Shown here: one piece after another, positions 1 through 9,153 of the stretch
Layout: each line of letters starts with the position of its first letter
Numbering within the stretch: position 1 is the stretch's first letter
Source of the DNA: Mycobacteroides sp. CBMA 271
GTDB lineage: Bacteria; Actinomycetota; Actinomycetes; Mycobacteriales; Mycobacteriaceae
Assembly: GCF_009729205.1 (NCBI RefSeq)
Contig: NZ_VTHB01000008.1
Location: 62,001 to 126,000 of the forward strand
Direction of reading: 5' to 3'
Length of the DNA stretch: 64,000 nucleotides
Program-made: the position numbers and the translations under genes
The notes under the pieces: generated by a model
Databases searched by the model: none
What the model saw: the letters and a program-made list of their open reading frames with translations, nothing else
Told to the model about the DNA's origin: nothing

Positions 1-102
1 GACAATCTGGTTAGAGCATCTAGTGAGAGCCGAGTGAGATACGACACTCTCTAGCCCCATTGAAGCACACGATCAGCGCAGACAAAACGTGGTGCGTGGG
101 GT

Positions 103-116
103 GAGAACACGTTCTC
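103..116. promoter_or_regulatory. Imperfect KstR-type operator upstream of fadA5
   Basis: Seven-base inverted arms TGAGAAC/GTTCTCA around an AC spacer (102-117). The core AACnnGTT matches the KstR consensus TnnAACnnGTTnnA, but the outer T and A are replaced by G and C. It lies 27 bases before the perfect site at 130-143, so the fadA5 promoter probably carries two KstR sites. The rest of 1-181 shows no gene. Confidence 0.6.
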
Positions 117-129
117 ATTGCTTCCGGAC

Positions 130-143
130 TGAAACGTGTTCTA
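130..143. promoter_or_regulatory. KstR operator upstream of fadA5
   Basis: TGAAACGTGTTCTA matches the KstR consensus TnnAACnnGTTnnA at every fixed position. It ends 38 bases before the fadA5 ATG, where a bound repressor would block the promoter. The regulator, KstR, is encoded at 32724-33392 in this window. Confidence 0.85.
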
Positions 144-154
144 CCGTGAAGTGA

Positions 155-1342
<1,188 letters not shown>

Positions 1343-1346
1343 CAGC

Positions 1347-1395
1347 GACACGAAAAGACCCCCGGCGCCGCGGTGTCCGGGGGTCTTTTCGTGTC
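1347..1395. terminator. Bidirectional terminator between fadA5 and cyp125
   Basis: A perfect 19-bp inverted repeat (1347-1365 with 1377-1395) encloses an 11-base loop between the convergent genes. Each arm contains AAAAGACCCCC or its complement, so either strand forms a GC-rich stem with an internal T-run. The right arm overlaps the cyp125 stop codon. Confidence 0.85.
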
Positions 1396-2635
1396 AGCTG
1401 GCCCGACCGAATCCGGCCGGGCAGAAGTCGACCTCCCAATGCTTGACGCCGTTCAGCCAACCCGAACGCAGCCGCTCCGGGTCACCGGCCGACGTGAGGT
1501 CGGGCATGTGGTCGGCAATCGCATTGAACATCAGATTGATGGTCATCCGCGCCAGGTTCGCCCCGACGCAGTGGTGCTCGCCGTTACCGCCAAATCCCAC
1601 ATGCGGATTGGGACTACGCATGATGTCGAAGCTGAACGGGTGCTCGAAGACCTCTTCGTCGAAGTTCGCGCTGCGGTACATCATCACGACGCGCTGACCC
1701 TTCTTGATCTGCACGCCACCGAGCTCGGTGTCCTCAAGTGCCGTCCGCTGAAACGACGTCACCGGGGTCGCCCAACGCACGATCTCATCGGCCGCCGACT
1801 CGGGACGCTCCTTCTTGTACAGCTCCCACTGCTCCGGGAATTGCGTGAAGGCGTGCATGCCGTGCGTGATGGAGTTGCGGGTTGTCTCGTTGCCTGCCAC
1901 CGCCAAAAGCATGACGAAGAAACCGAATTCGTCATCGGATAGCTTGTGGCCGTCGATATCGGCGTTCAGCAGATCCGTACAAATATCCTCGCCAGGGTCG
2001 GCTGCCTTTCGCGCCGCCACCTGCATGGCGTACATCAGCAGCTCAGTGCTGGCGATCGCAGTGTCATCACCATCGTCCGAGCCGACCAGTCTGTTGGACC
2101 AGTCGAAGAGCTGTTCGCGTTCCTCTTGAGGAGTCCCCATGAGGCCCGCAATGGCCTGCAACGGAAGCTCACAGGCCACTTGGTCCACGAAGTCACCGTG
2201 GTGGTTTTGCGCGGCCGCCTTCGCGATGCCTTGCGCGCGAGCATTCAGGTCATCGCGCAGCCGGCCCACCGCACGCGGCGTGAACCCCCTGCTGATGATA
2301 TGCCGCAATCTGCTGTGCCGCGGCGGGTCCATGTTGAGCATGATCAAACGCGTCGCATCGATCCGCTCGCGTGGAGTGGTGGACAGATAGCGCGGTATCG
2401 CGGTGTTCTCCTCGCTGGAGAACACCTCGCACCGCAGCGAAACGTCCTTCACATCTTTATGTTTGGATACCACCCAGAAGCCGTCGTCATCGAACCCGGC
2501 AACCCCGCGTGCGGTGTGGTTCCACCAGATTGGCTCGGTACGTCGCAGTTCGGCGAGCTCACGCTCCGGGATCCCTCGAACGAAGAGTTCGGGATCGGTG
2601 AAGTCGATATCCGCGGGAAGATGGGGATGTACCAC
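1394..2635 (-). CDS. cyp125: Steroid C26-monooxygenase cytochrome P450 CYP125
   Basis: 413-aa cytochrome P450 that oxidises the terminal side-chain carbon of cholesterol or cholest-4-en-3-one, starting side-chain degradation. Landmarks in order are the I-helix AVAGNETTRNS, the K-helix ExxR in DEIVRWATP, and the haem loop FGGNGEHHCVGAN with proximal ligand C356. Long stretches match M. tuberculosis CYP125A1 as recalled (GFFV.LAVAGNETTRNSIT, YRSANFDEEVF). The start is an ATG or GTG in the MVHPHLP region. A perfect KstR site lies 105 bases upstream. The neighbouring chsE/chsH genes of M. tuberculosis are not here. Confidence 0.94.
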   Translation of the reverse strand: MVHPHLPADIDFTDPELFVRGIPERELAELRRTEPIWWNHTARGVAGFDDDGFWVVSKHKDVKDVSLRCEVFSSEENTAIPRYLSTTPRERIDATRLIMLNMDPPRHSRLRHIISRGFTPRAVGRLRDDLNARAQGIAKAAAQNHHGDFVDQVACELPLQAIAGLMGTPQEEREQLFDWSNRLVGSDDGDDTAIASTELLMYAMQVAARKAADPGEDICTDLLNADIDGHKLSDDEFGFFVMLLAVAGNETTRNSITHGMHAFTQFPEQWELYKKERPESAADEIVRWATPVTSFQRTALEDTELGGVQIKKGQRVVMMYRSANFDEEVFEHPFSFDIMRSPNPHVGFGGNGEHHCVGANLARMTINLMFNAIADHMPDLTSAGDPERLRSGWLNGVKHWEVDFCPAGFGRAS

Positions 2636-2739
2636 GCCGTACCTCCTGGCCTGTGATGCATTTCACTAATGGCTCTAGTGGCAGTGAAGCACAGAAATCC
2701 ACCCCAGGACAAGGGCATGGAAACGAAAACCTGCAGATC

Positions 2740-2753
2740 TAGAACGTGTTCTA
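2740..2753. promoter_or_regulatory. KstR operator upstream of cyp125
   Basis: TAGAACGTGTTCTA is a perfect match to TnnAACnnGTTnnA and extends to the palindrome CTAGAACGTGTTCTAG (2739-2754). It overlaps the TAG stop of the small upstream gene and lies about 105 bases before the cyp125 start, so it should control cyp125. Confidence 0.87.
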
Positions 2754-3137
2754 GGTACGCGACAGCTTCGGAACGAAGATCGCCCGGATGTGATGAATCC
2801 GCGGATCGTCTGCCGGAATTTTGAAGGTCTCGTCCACTTTCGCGACGACCCGCCATCCGGCCGCCTTGGCCTTGGTCTCGATAACGAAACTCGCGATGAC
2901 GTTCTCCCCCTCGACGCGGAACTTTCGGTTCGACGCGGCCGCGATGAGTTTGAATTGCGGGCCGTTATTTAGGCTGCGCCGCAAGTGATCCCCGGAGAAC
3001 CCGGTCTTGACACCCTGCTCGATTCGCACACACTCCGGGGCGAACGGCACCGCGTCGGCCTGGTGGGTGACCAAGGCTTCGATGTACGCGTTGGCGGCGG
3101 CAATACGAACTTCGTCTGAGGCTGCAGGTGTTGACAC
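2751..3137 (-). CDS. NTF2/SnoaL-like small protein
   Basis: 128-aa protein starting at a GTG (MSTPAASDEV). The pattern is that of an NTF2-like cone fold: an N-terminal helix (AANAYIEALVTHQADAVPF), a short segment with conserved arginines, then alternating beta-strands ending DPRIHHIRAIFVPKL. Ketosteroid isomerases and SnoaL proteins share this fold, so a role in steroid metabolism is tempting, but no catalytic dyad can be assigned by eye. It lies directly upstream of cyp125 on the same strand and 17 bases from the divergent ddn start. I know no M. tuberculosis counterpart at this position. Confidence 0.6.
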   Translation of the reverse strand: MSTPAASDEVRIAAANAYIEALVTHQADAVPFAPECVRIEQGVKTGFSGDHLRRSLNNGPQFKLIAAASNRKFRVEGENVIASFVIETKAKAAGWRVVAKVDETFKIPADDPRIHHIRAIFVPKLSRT

Positions 3138-3154
3138 CCTCGTAGCATAGGGCC

Positions 3155-3658
3155 ATGTCTAACGGTCTTCCCGCTAGCGGATCATCCGCAACCGCACCCG
3201 CCCAGCTGAACTCCGAGTTCGCCGGCAAGCTGATCAAATGGATGACAACCGCCAACGTCTGGCTGTACCAGCGCACCGACGGCCGGCTCGGCGGAAAGTG
3301 GCGTGTGGGTGCGGCTTTCCCATGGGGTATACCGGTCATGCTGCTCACCACGACCGGCCGCAAGACCGGGCAGAAGCGGCTGAGCGCGCTCCTCTTTCTG
3401 CCCGACGGGGACAAGATCGTTTTGGTGGCCTCGCAGGGCGGGCGCGCCGCCAACCCAGCCTGGTACCTCAATCTGAAGGCCAACTCTGAAGTTACCGTTC
3501 AGGTTAAGGGTGATATCCGCACTATGACGGCGCGGACAGCCAATGACGAGGAACGCGCGTACTACTGGCCCAAGCTTGTCGAGCTCTATGCAGACTTCGA
3601 CAAGTACCAGTCGTACACGACCCGCAAGATCCCTGTCGTCATCCTCGAACGGGCTTAG
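3155..3658 (+). CDS. ddn: Deazaflavin (F420)-dependent nitroreductase, Ddn family
   Basis: 167-aa F420-dependent reductase. The family uses F420H2 to reduce quinones and, in M. tuberculosis Ddn (Rv3547), activates pretomanid and delamanid. Family signatures are visible: IKWMTTANVWLYQRTDG, VMLLTTTGRKTGQKR, PAWYLNLKAN and ERAYYWPKLVELY. The N-terminus (SNGLPASGSSATAPAQL) is longer and lower in complexity than the 151-aa M. tuberculosis protein. As in M. tuberculosis it sits between fadA5 and two SDR genes. Whether it activates nitroimidazoles cannot be told from sequence. Confidence 0.88.
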   Translation: MSNGLPASGSSATAPAQLNSEFAGKLIKWMTTANVWLYQRTDGRLGGKWRVGAAFPWGIPVMLLTTTGRKTGQKRLSALLFLPDGDKIVLVASQGGRAANPAWYLNLKANSEVTVQVKGDIRTMTARTANDEERAYYWPKLVELYADFDKYQSYTTRKIPVVILERA

Positions 3659-3666
3659 TTCCGTCC

Positions 3667-3730
3667 CGCCGAGTGTGAGCGCTGCCGTTCACACTCGGCG
3701 ATTTCACCAACCTGGCGCTCACACTCGGCG
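3667..3730. repeat. Nested inverted repeat between convergent genes, probable terminator
   Basis: The unit CGCCGAGTGTGA occurs three times in 64 bases. A perfect 16-bp inverted repeat pairs 3667-3682 with 3715-3730. A competing 12-bp stem pairs 3667-3678 with 3689-3700, so two mutually exclusive hairpins are possible. It fills the gap between ddn and the convergent SDR gene and probably terminates both. Confidence 0.75.
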
Positions 3731-3737
3731 CAAGGCG

Positions 3738-4649
3738 TCAGCCCTGCGAACCGTAGACCGGGACCGGGGTACGCGCCTGCCCGAGCAGGTCGGTGACCAC
3801 CGGGCCCAATTCGCTTGGGTCCCAACGGGCACCCTTGTCCACCTGTGGGCCGTGCGCCCAGCCCTCCGCGACGCGGATGATGCCGGCCTCGACCTCGAAC
3901 ACCTTGCCGGTGACCTCGCGAGACTCGGGGCTACCGAGCCAGACCACCAGCGGTGAGACATTCTCCGGGGCCATTGCGTCGAATGCACCATCCTCCGGCT
4001 TAGCCATGGTCTCGGCGAAGACGGCCTCGGTCATCCGCGTGCGGGCGGCGGGCGCGATCGCGTTGACGGTGATCCCGTAGCGACCCATCTCAGCGGCGGC
4101 CTGCAGCGTCAGGGTGGAGATCCCTGCCTTGGCGGCGGCGTAGTTCCCTTGTCCGACACTGCCTTGCAGACCAGCAGCCGAGCTGGTGTTGATGATGCGC
4201 GCATCCACCGCATTACCGGCCTTGAACTCGTCACGCCAGTAGGCGGCGGCGTGACGCAGCGGCGCGAAGTGACCCTTGAGGTGCACGCGGATTACCGCGT
4301 CCCACTCCTCCTCGCTCATGTTGGCGAGCATGCGGTCACGCAGGAACCCGGCGTTATTGACCAGAACATCCAGGCGGCCAAAGGAATTGACCGCCGTATC
4401 GACGAGGTTCTTGGCGCCGCCCCAGTCTGCGACGTCATCACCGTTGGTGACGGCCTCGCCACCGGCGGCCTTGATCTCCTCAACGACTTCCTGTGCCGGG
4501 CTGGAGCCGGCCGAGCCGTCCAGGCCCACACCGATGTCGTTGACGACGACCTGCGCGCCTTCTGCCGCGAACGCGAGTGCATGCGCGCGGCCGATGCCCC
4601 GGCCCGCACCGGTGATGATGACGACCCGACCGTCGAGCAAACCTGGCAC
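3738..4649 (-). CDS. Short-chain dehydrogenase/reductase (Rv3548c-like)
   Basis: 303-aa SDR with the Rossmann motif GAGRGIG, the NNAG motif (VLVNNAGFLRDRM) and the YxxxK active site NYAAAKAG preceded by an SSAAG serine. The long C-terminal part (NVSPLVVWLGSPESREVTGKVFEV) resembles multifunctional 17-beta-hydroxysteroid or hydroxyacyl-CoA dehydrogenases. I start it at GTG 4649, one base after the TAA of the upstream SDR and behind AAGGAG, rather than at ATG 4682, which would overlap that gene. The place and length match M. tuberculosis Rv3548c. The substrate is unknown, probably a steroid-derived CoA ester. Confidence 0.85.
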   Translation of the reverse strand: MPGLLDGRVVIITGAGRGIGRAHALAFAAEGAQVVVNDIGVGLDGSAGSSPAQEVVEEIKAAGGEAVTNGDDVADWGGAKNLVDTAVNSFGRLDVLVNNAGFLRDRMLANMSEEEWDAVIRVHLKGHFAPLRHAAAYWRDEFKAGNAVDARIINTSSAAGLQGSVGQGNYAAAKAGISTLTLQAAAEMGRYGITVNAIAPAARTRMTEAVFAETMAKPEDGAFDAMAPENVSPLVVWLGSPESREVTGKVFEVEAGIIRVAEGWAHGPQVDKGARWDPSELGPVVTDLLGQARTPVPVYGSQG

Positions 4650-4650
4650 G

Positions 4651-5418
4651 TTACTTCTCCTTAGTTTCGACATTGGCGGCATCGAGGAACGCGGGGCGCT
4701 CCCCTCCGCCGTGAACCGTGAGGACCGAACCGGTCACATACGAAGACAGTGGCGAGGCCAGAAAGGCTGCGGTCGAACCGATCTCGTCGGGGTTGGCGAG
4801 ACGTCCCAGCGGCACCGTCGCACCAACAGCGGCGATCCCATCCTCGTCGCCGTAGTGCATTTCCGATAGCTCGGTGCGGATCATCCCGGCGGCGAGTGCG
4901 TTGACCCGTACCTTGGGTGCCCACTCCACCGCGAGGCTCCGGGTGAGGCTTTCCAGGCCCGCCTTCGCGGCGCCGTAGGCGGCGGTGCCGGGCGACGGCC
5001 TGCTCGCGCTAACACTGGTGATGTTGACGATGGCGCCGCCGTCGTCTTGGTTCTGCATCACGGCATTGGCGCGCTGCGAGACCAGCAGCGCGGAGAGCAG
5101 GTTCAGCTCGATGATCTTGCGATGGAAGTTGTGGCTTGCGTCGGCCGCGAGAGCGAAGGGCGCGCCGCCGGCGTTGTTCACCACGGCATCCAGGCGTCCA
5201 TGTGCGGAGACGATGGCGCCGATAAGCGCATCCACCGACTCCTCGTCGCGGATATCGCACGAGTGGAACTCATAGGGAGTTTCACCCGGACGGCGCGCAC
5301 AGGTGATCACGGTGGCGCCGAGCTCGTGGAAGACCCGGCTGATTCCCGCGCCGACGCCGCGGACGCCACCGGTTACCAGCACGACGCGACCGCCGAGGCC
5401 GAGGTCGTATGCGGTCAC
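4651..5418 (-). CDS. Short-chain dehydrogenase/reductase (Rv3549c-like)
   Basis: 255-aa classical SDR with GGVRGVG (cofactor loop), NNAGG, a catalytic serine in ITSVSASR and AYGAAKAG. It starts at GTG 5418 behind GGAAGGA. The longer open frame to 5499 would run into the KstR2 operator. It is transcribed away from the echA20-ipdABC operon and shares its operator region, so KstR2 control is likely. The downstream SDR begins one base after its stop. It corresponds in place to M. tuberculosis Rv3549c. The substrate is unassigned. Confidence 0.85.
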   Translation of the reverse strand: MTAYDLGLGGRVVLVTGGVRGVGAGISRVFHELGATVITCARRPGETPYEFHSCDIRDEESVDALIGAIVSAHGRLDAVVNNAGGAPFALAADASHNFHRKIIELNLLSALLVSQRANAVMQNQDDGGAIVNITSVSASRPSPGTAAYGAAKAGLESLTRSLAVEWAPKVRVNALAAGMIRTELSEMHYGDEDGIAAVGATVPLGRLANPDEIGSTAAFLASPLSSYVTGSVLTVHGGGERPAFLDAANVETKEK

Positions 5419-5494
5419 GCCGTCATTCCTTCCGTGCACCAACTGCCAATTGTCCTGCGCTTTCCTGCTGCGCACGGGCCATGGTAGCGTACCA

Positions 5495-5508
5495 AGCAAG
5501 TGCTTGTT
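5495..5508. promoter_or_regulatory. KstR2 operator, ipd operon and divergent SDR genes
   Basis: AGCAAGTGCTTGTT fits the KstR2 consensus AnCAAGnnCTTGnT at all fixed positions. It lies between the divergent starts at 5418 and 5530, 22 bases before echA20, and can repress both directions until an HIP-CoA-type ligand releases KstR2. Confidence 0.87.
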
Positions 5509-5529
5509 TCGGTACCTTGAGGGAGCTCA

Positions 5530-6300
5530 ATGCCCATCACCACTGCCACGGTTGAACCGGGCATCGTCACCGTCACCGTTGACTATCCAAAGGTCAACGC
5601 CATCCCCTCGCGCGGATGGTTCGAACTGGCCGACGCGATCCTCGCCGCGGGCGATGATCCGTCCACCCACGTGGTGATCCTGCGCGCCGAGGGCCGCGGA
5701 TTCAACGCCGGCGCCGACATCAAGGAGATGCAGCGCACCCAGGCCGAGGGGCTGGGCCACAAGGCCCTCATCGATACCAACCGGGGCTGCTTCGAAGCCT
5801 TCAGTGCGGTGTATCGCTGCAAGGTCCCGGTCATCGCCGCCGTCAACGGATTCTGCCTCGGTGGCGGAATTGGCTTGGTGGGCAACGCCGATGTGATCGT
5901 TGCCTCCGATGACGCGGTGTTCAGCGTCCCCGAGGTGGACCGCGGTGCGCTCGGCACGGCCACCCATCTGCAGCGACTTGTACCGCAGCACCTGATGCGT
6001 CGGATGTTCTACACCGCCGCCAAGGTCGACGCGAAGACGTTGCACCACTTTGGATCCGTGCACGAGGTGGTGCCCCGCGAGGAACTCGACGAGGCCGCCC
6101 TGCGCGTAGCACGGGATATCGCCGCCAAGGACACCCGCGTCATCCGGGCCGCCAAAGAGGCCATCAACTTCATCGACCCGCAGGACGTCGAGTCGAGCTA
6201 CCGCATGGAACAAGGCTTTACGTTCGAACTCAACCTGGCCGGTGTCGCCGACGAGCATCGTGACGCGTTCGTCGAGACCGGAAAGCCGAAGGGACAGTAG
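5530..6300 (+). CDS. echA20: HIEC-CoA ring-D hydrolase EchA20 (crotonase family)
   Basis: 256-aa crotonase-fold enzyme. In M. tuberculosis EchA20 (Rv3550) hydrolyses ring D of the bicyclic steroid remnant HIEC-CoA to COCHEA-CoA. The sequence shows the CoA-binding loop RAEGRGFNAGADIKEMQ and the second oxyanion segment AAVNGFCLGGGIGLVGNADV. The ending YRMEQGFTFELNLAGVADEHRDAF closely follows the recalled M. tuberculosis protein. GAGGGAG precedes the ATG. It is first in an operon with ipdA, ipdB and ipdC and has a KstR2 site 22 bases upstream. Confidence 0.93.
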   Translation: MPITTATVEPGIVTVTVDYPKVNAIPSRGWFELADAILAAGDDPSTHVVILRAEGRGFNAGADIKEMQRTQAEGLGHKALIDTNRGCFEAFSAVYRCKVPVIAAVNGFCLGGGIGLVGNADVIVASDDAVFSVPEVDRGALGTATHLQRLVPQHLMRRMFYTAAKVDAKTLHHFGSVHEVVPREELDEAALRVARDIAAKDTRVIRAAKEAINFIDPQDVESSYRMEQGFTFELNLAGVADEHRDAFVETGKPKGQ

Positions 6301-6302
6301 CC

Positions 6303-6324
6303 GATGAGCCGCTTGCGTGAAGAG
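6303..6324 (+). repeat. Junction repeat copy 1 (sense, echA20-ipdA gap)
   Basis: GATGAGCCGCTTGCGTGAAG, one base different from the majority core, starts two bases after the echA20 stop and fills the gap before the ipdA ribosome-binding site. It contains an ATG reading MSRLREEEK into the ipdA start region. Confidence 0.85.
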
Positions 6325-6332
6325 GAGAAAAT

Positions 6333-7235
6333 ATGAGTGACAAACGAACTTCCCTCGATGATGTTGTCGCCGAGCTGCGCAGTGGAATGACCATCGGACT
6401 TGGCGGCTGGGGTTCACGCCGCAAGCCAATGGCATTCGTGCGCGCGATTCTGCGTTCGGACATTAAGGATTTGACCGTCGTCACGTACGGCGGGCCAGAC
6501 CTGGGCCTGCTGTGTTCGGCCGGCAAGGTCAAGAAGGCGTACTACGGCTTCGTCTCGCTGGACTCGCCGCCGTTCTACGACCCGTGGTTCGCCAAGGCGC
6601 GCACCACCGGTGCGATCGAGTCTCGCGAAATGGACGAGGGCATGGTCAAGTGCGGCCTGGAAGCCGCCGCCGCACGCCTGCCGTTCCTACCCATCCGTGC
6701 CGGGCTGGGCTCTGACGTCATGAACTTCTGGGGCGACGAACTCAAGACCGTCACCTCGCCCTACGCCGACAACGAGACGCTTGTGGCCATGCCGGCGCTG
6801 AACCTGGACGCCGCCTTCGTGCACCTGAATCTGGGTGACGCCACCGGCAACGCCGCCTACACCGGCGTCGATCCGTACTTCGACGACCTCTACTGCATGG
6901 CCGCTGAGCGCCGGTACCTGTCGGTGGAGAAGGTCGTCTCGACCGAGGAATTGGTGAAATCCGTTCCACTACAGTCGCTTCTGCTGAATCGCATGATGGT
7001 CGACAAGGTGGTCGAGGCACCCGGCGGTGCACACTTCACCATCGGCGCCGCCGACTACGGCCGCGACGAGAAGTTCCAACGCCATTACGCCGAGGCTGCC
7101 GCCGATCCCGAAACCTGGCAGAAGTTCGTCGACACCTACCTGTCCGGTTCCGAAGAGGACTACCAGGCAGCCGTCAAGCGTTTCGGCGATGAGCAGCTTG
7201 CGCGAAGAGCAGACAATGGAGGGCAGAAGTCATGA
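6333..7235 (+). CDS. ipdA: COCHEA-CoA hydrolase subunit A
   Basis: 300-aa alpha subunit of IpdAB, a CoA-transferase-fold enzyme that hydrolyses the last carbon ring (ring C) of COCHEA-CoA. The N-terminal glycine-rich strand MTIGLGGWGSRRKPMAFVRAI and VVTYGGPDLGLL are typical of the subunit, as are LPFLPIRAGLGSDVM and VAMPALNLDAAFVH. The ATG follows GAAGAGGAG. Its last codons lie in a junction repeat and encode GDEQLARRADNGGQKS, making it about eight residues longer than the recalled 292 aa of M. tuberculosis IpdA. The stop overlaps the ipdB start (ATGA). Confidence 0.93.
   Translation: MSDKRTSLDDVVAELRSGMTIGLGGWGSRRKPMAFVRAILRSDIKDLTVVTYGGPDLGLLCSAGKVKKAYYGFVSLDSPPFYDPWFAKARTTGAIESREMDEGMVKCGLEAAAARLPFLPIRAGLGSDVMNFWGDELKTVTSPYADNETLVAMPALNLDAAFVHLNLGDATGNAAYTGVDPYFDDLYCMAAERRYLSVEKVVSTEELVKSVPLQSLLLNRMMVDKVVEAPGGAHFTIGAADYGRDEKFQRHYAEAAADPETWQKFVDTYLSGSEEDYQAAVKRFGDEQLARRADNGGQKS
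7188..7209 (+). repeat. Junction repeat copy 2 (sense, inside the 3' end of ipdA)
   Basis: GATGAGCAGCTTGCGCGAAG differs from the majority core at one base. Here the repeat is coding: it supplies the C-terminal tail DEQLARRAD of IpdA and ends 22 bases before the ipdB start. Confidence 0.85.
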
Positions 7236-7978
7236 CAATCACCCGCGCCGAGGTGTGCGCCGTCGCATGCGCCGAGTTGTTCAGGGACGCAGGCGAGATC
7301 ATGGCCTCCGCGATGTCGACGATGTCGACCGTTGGAGCCCGTCTGGCCCGCTTGACCTTCTCCCCCGATCTGGTGCTCTCCGACGGCGAAGCCGTCTTGA
7401 TGGCCGAGACACCCGCGATCGGCGGGACATCGCCCATCGAAGGCTGGATGCCGTTCCGCAAGGTGTTCGACGTGGTGGCCTCCGGTCGTCGCCATGTCGT
7501 CATGGGCGCCAACCAGATTGACCGCTACGGCAACCAGAACCTCTCGGCGTTCGGGCCGCTGCAGCACCCCACCCGGCAGATGTTCGGTGTGCGCGGCGCC
7601 CCAGGGAACACCATCAACCACGCCACCTCCTACTTCGTGGGCAACCATTCGACGCGGGTGTTCGGTAACTCTGTCGACGTGGTCTCCGGTGTCGGATACG
7701 ACAAGGTCGACCCGGAGAACCCTGCGTTCAAGTACCTCAACGTCTTCCGGGTGATCTCGAACCTCGGCGTGTTCGATTTCAACGGCCCAGATCGTCAGAT
7801 GCAGGCTCTGTCGCTGCACCCCGGCGTCTCCGCCGAGGAGGTCGCGTCCAACACCAGCTTCGAGGTGCACGGGCTGGACGAAGCCGGCGAGACCCGGCTG
7901 CCGACCGACGAAGAGCTGCGGATAATCCGCGAGGTCATCGATCCGAAGTCGTTCCGAGACAAAGAAGTCAAGGCGTGA
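7232..7978 (+). CDS. ipdB: COCHEA-CoA hydrolase subunit B
   Basis: 248-aa beta subunit of IpdAB. It has the CoA-transferase beta-like pattern, with LTFSPDLVLSDGEAVLM, the ESG-like loop replaced by a GEA segment, HVVMGANQIDRYGNQNLSAFG and GAPGNTINHATSYFV. The family lost transferase activity and acts as a hydrolase in steroid ring C opening. The ATG overlaps the ipdA TGA and the 3' end overlaps the ipdC GTG, so the three genes are translationally coupled. Length is near the recalled 250 aa of Rv3552. Confidence 0.92.
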   Translation: MTITRAEVCAVACAELFRDAGEIMASAMSTMSTVGARLARLTFSPDLVLSDGEAVLMAETPAIGGTSPIEGWMPFRKVFDVVASGRRHVVMGANQIDRYGNQNLSAFGPLQHPTRQMFGVRGAPGNTINHATSYFVGNHSTRVFGNSVDVVSGVGYDKVDPENPAFKYLNVFRVISNLGVFDFNGPDRQMQALSLHPGVSAEEVASNTSFEVHGLDEAGETRLPTDEELRIIREVIDPKSFRDKEVKA

Positions 7979-9051
7979 GCACGCCCGTCCTCAAGACCGC
8001 GCTGACCGAACTGGTCGGCATCGACCACCCCGTCGTACAGACGGGCATGGGTTGGGTCGCCGGGCCACGCCTGGTCGCAGCCACGTCCAACGCCGGCGGA
8101 CTAGGCATCCTGGCCTCGGCGACCATGACGCTCGACGAGCTGATCGCGGCCGTCGCGAAGACGAAGTCGCTGACCGATAAGCCTTTTGGTGTGAACATTC
8201 GCGCCGATGCCGGTGACGCCACCGAGCGCATCGATCTGCTGATCCGCGAAAAGGTTCGCGTCGCCTCGTTCGCGCTGGCGCCCAAGCAGGATCTGATCGC
8301 GAAGCTGAAAGACAATGGCGTTGTGGTCGTTCCATCCATCGGAGCCGCCAAGCACGCCAAGAAGGTCGCGGCCTGGGGCGCCGACGCGGTGATCGTGCAG
8401 GGCGGTGAGGGCGGTGGCCACACCGGACCGGTCGCCACCACGCTACTGCTGCCCTCGGTCTTAGATGCGGTGAAGGACACCGGAATGCCGGTGATCGCCG
8501 CGGGCGGGTTCTTCGACGGACGCGGTCTGGCCGCGGCGTTGTCCTACGGTGCCGCCGGCGTCGCCATGGGCACGCGCTTCCTGCTCACCTCCGACAGCAC
8601 GGTGCCCGACGCAGTGAAGCAGCGCTATTTGGCCTCCGATCTCGGCGGCACCGTGGTGTCGACACGTGTGGACGGGATGCCGCACCGAGTGCTGCGCACC
8701 GAGCTCGTCGAGAAGCTCGAAAGTGGCTCACGGGTACGCGGTTTCGCCGCCGCGGTGCGCAACGCTGCCAAGTTCAAGAAGATGACCGGCATGAGCTGGG
8801 CGTCCATGGTCAAAGACGGCCTCGCGATGCGGCACGGCAAGGAGCTCACCTGGTCGCAGGTGCTCATGGCCGCCAACACCCCGATGCTGCTGAAGGCCGG
8901 TCTGGTAGAAGGCAATACAGGTGCCGGAGTTCTGGCTTCCGGTCAGGTCGCGGGCATTCTGGACGATCTGCCGACCTGCCAGGAGCTGATCGACTCGATC
9001 GTCACCGAGGCCGTCGACCACCTGAAGGCAGCCAACTCAGCGATTCTCTAG
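7975..9051 (+). CDS. ipdC: Flavin oxidoreductase IpdC (nitronate-monooxygenase-like)
   Basis: 358-aa TIM-barrel FMN enzyme of the 2-nitropropane dioxygenase family. In cholesterol degraders IpdC acts on the hydroxylated HIP-derived CoA ester to set up the ring enone of HIEC-CoA. Visible motifs are VVQTGMGWVAGPRLVAATSNAGGLGILA at the N-terminus, ADAVIVQGGEGGGHTG (FMN phosphate binding), MPVIAAGGFFDGRGLAAALSYGA and GVAMGTRFLLT. The GTG start overlaps the ipdB stop. In M. tuberculosis fdxB follows; here it is missing and two small exported proteins come next. Confidence 0.92.
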   Translation: MSTPVLKTALTELVGIDHPVVQTGMGWVAGPRLVAATSNAGGLGILASATMTLDELIAAVAKTKSLTDKPFGVNIRADAGDATERIDLLIREKVRVASFALAPKQDLIAKLKDNGVVVVPSIGAAKHAKKVAAWGADAVIVQGGEGGGHTGPVATTLLLPSVLDAVKDTGMPVIAAGGFFDGRGLAAALSYGAAGVAMGTRFLLTSDSTVPDAVKQRYLASDLGGTVVSTRVDGMPHRVLRTELVEKLESGSRVRGFAAAVRNAAKFKKMTGMSWASMVKDGLAMRHGKELTWSQVLMAANTPMLLKAGLVEGNTGAGVLASGQVAGILDDLPTCQELIDSIVTEAVDHLKAANSAIL

Positions 9052-9153
9052 CCGCCGAGTGGGTATCTCACGAGGCAAATCCCTCGCCAGATTCCCATTC
9101 GACAGCAAGGAAAGCCCCAGCGGATTCACAGACTGCGGGAGAATCCTGGCAGG

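Noticed and set aside
5527-6435. 302-codon frame antisense to echA20
   Set aside because: EchA20 is unambiguous and has a ribosome-binding site and operator; the antisense frame has no recognisable motif.
7975-9051. Nitronate monooxygenase as the function of this gene
   Set aside because: The fold is shared, but the operon with echA20-ipdAB and the KstR2 control indicate IpdC.
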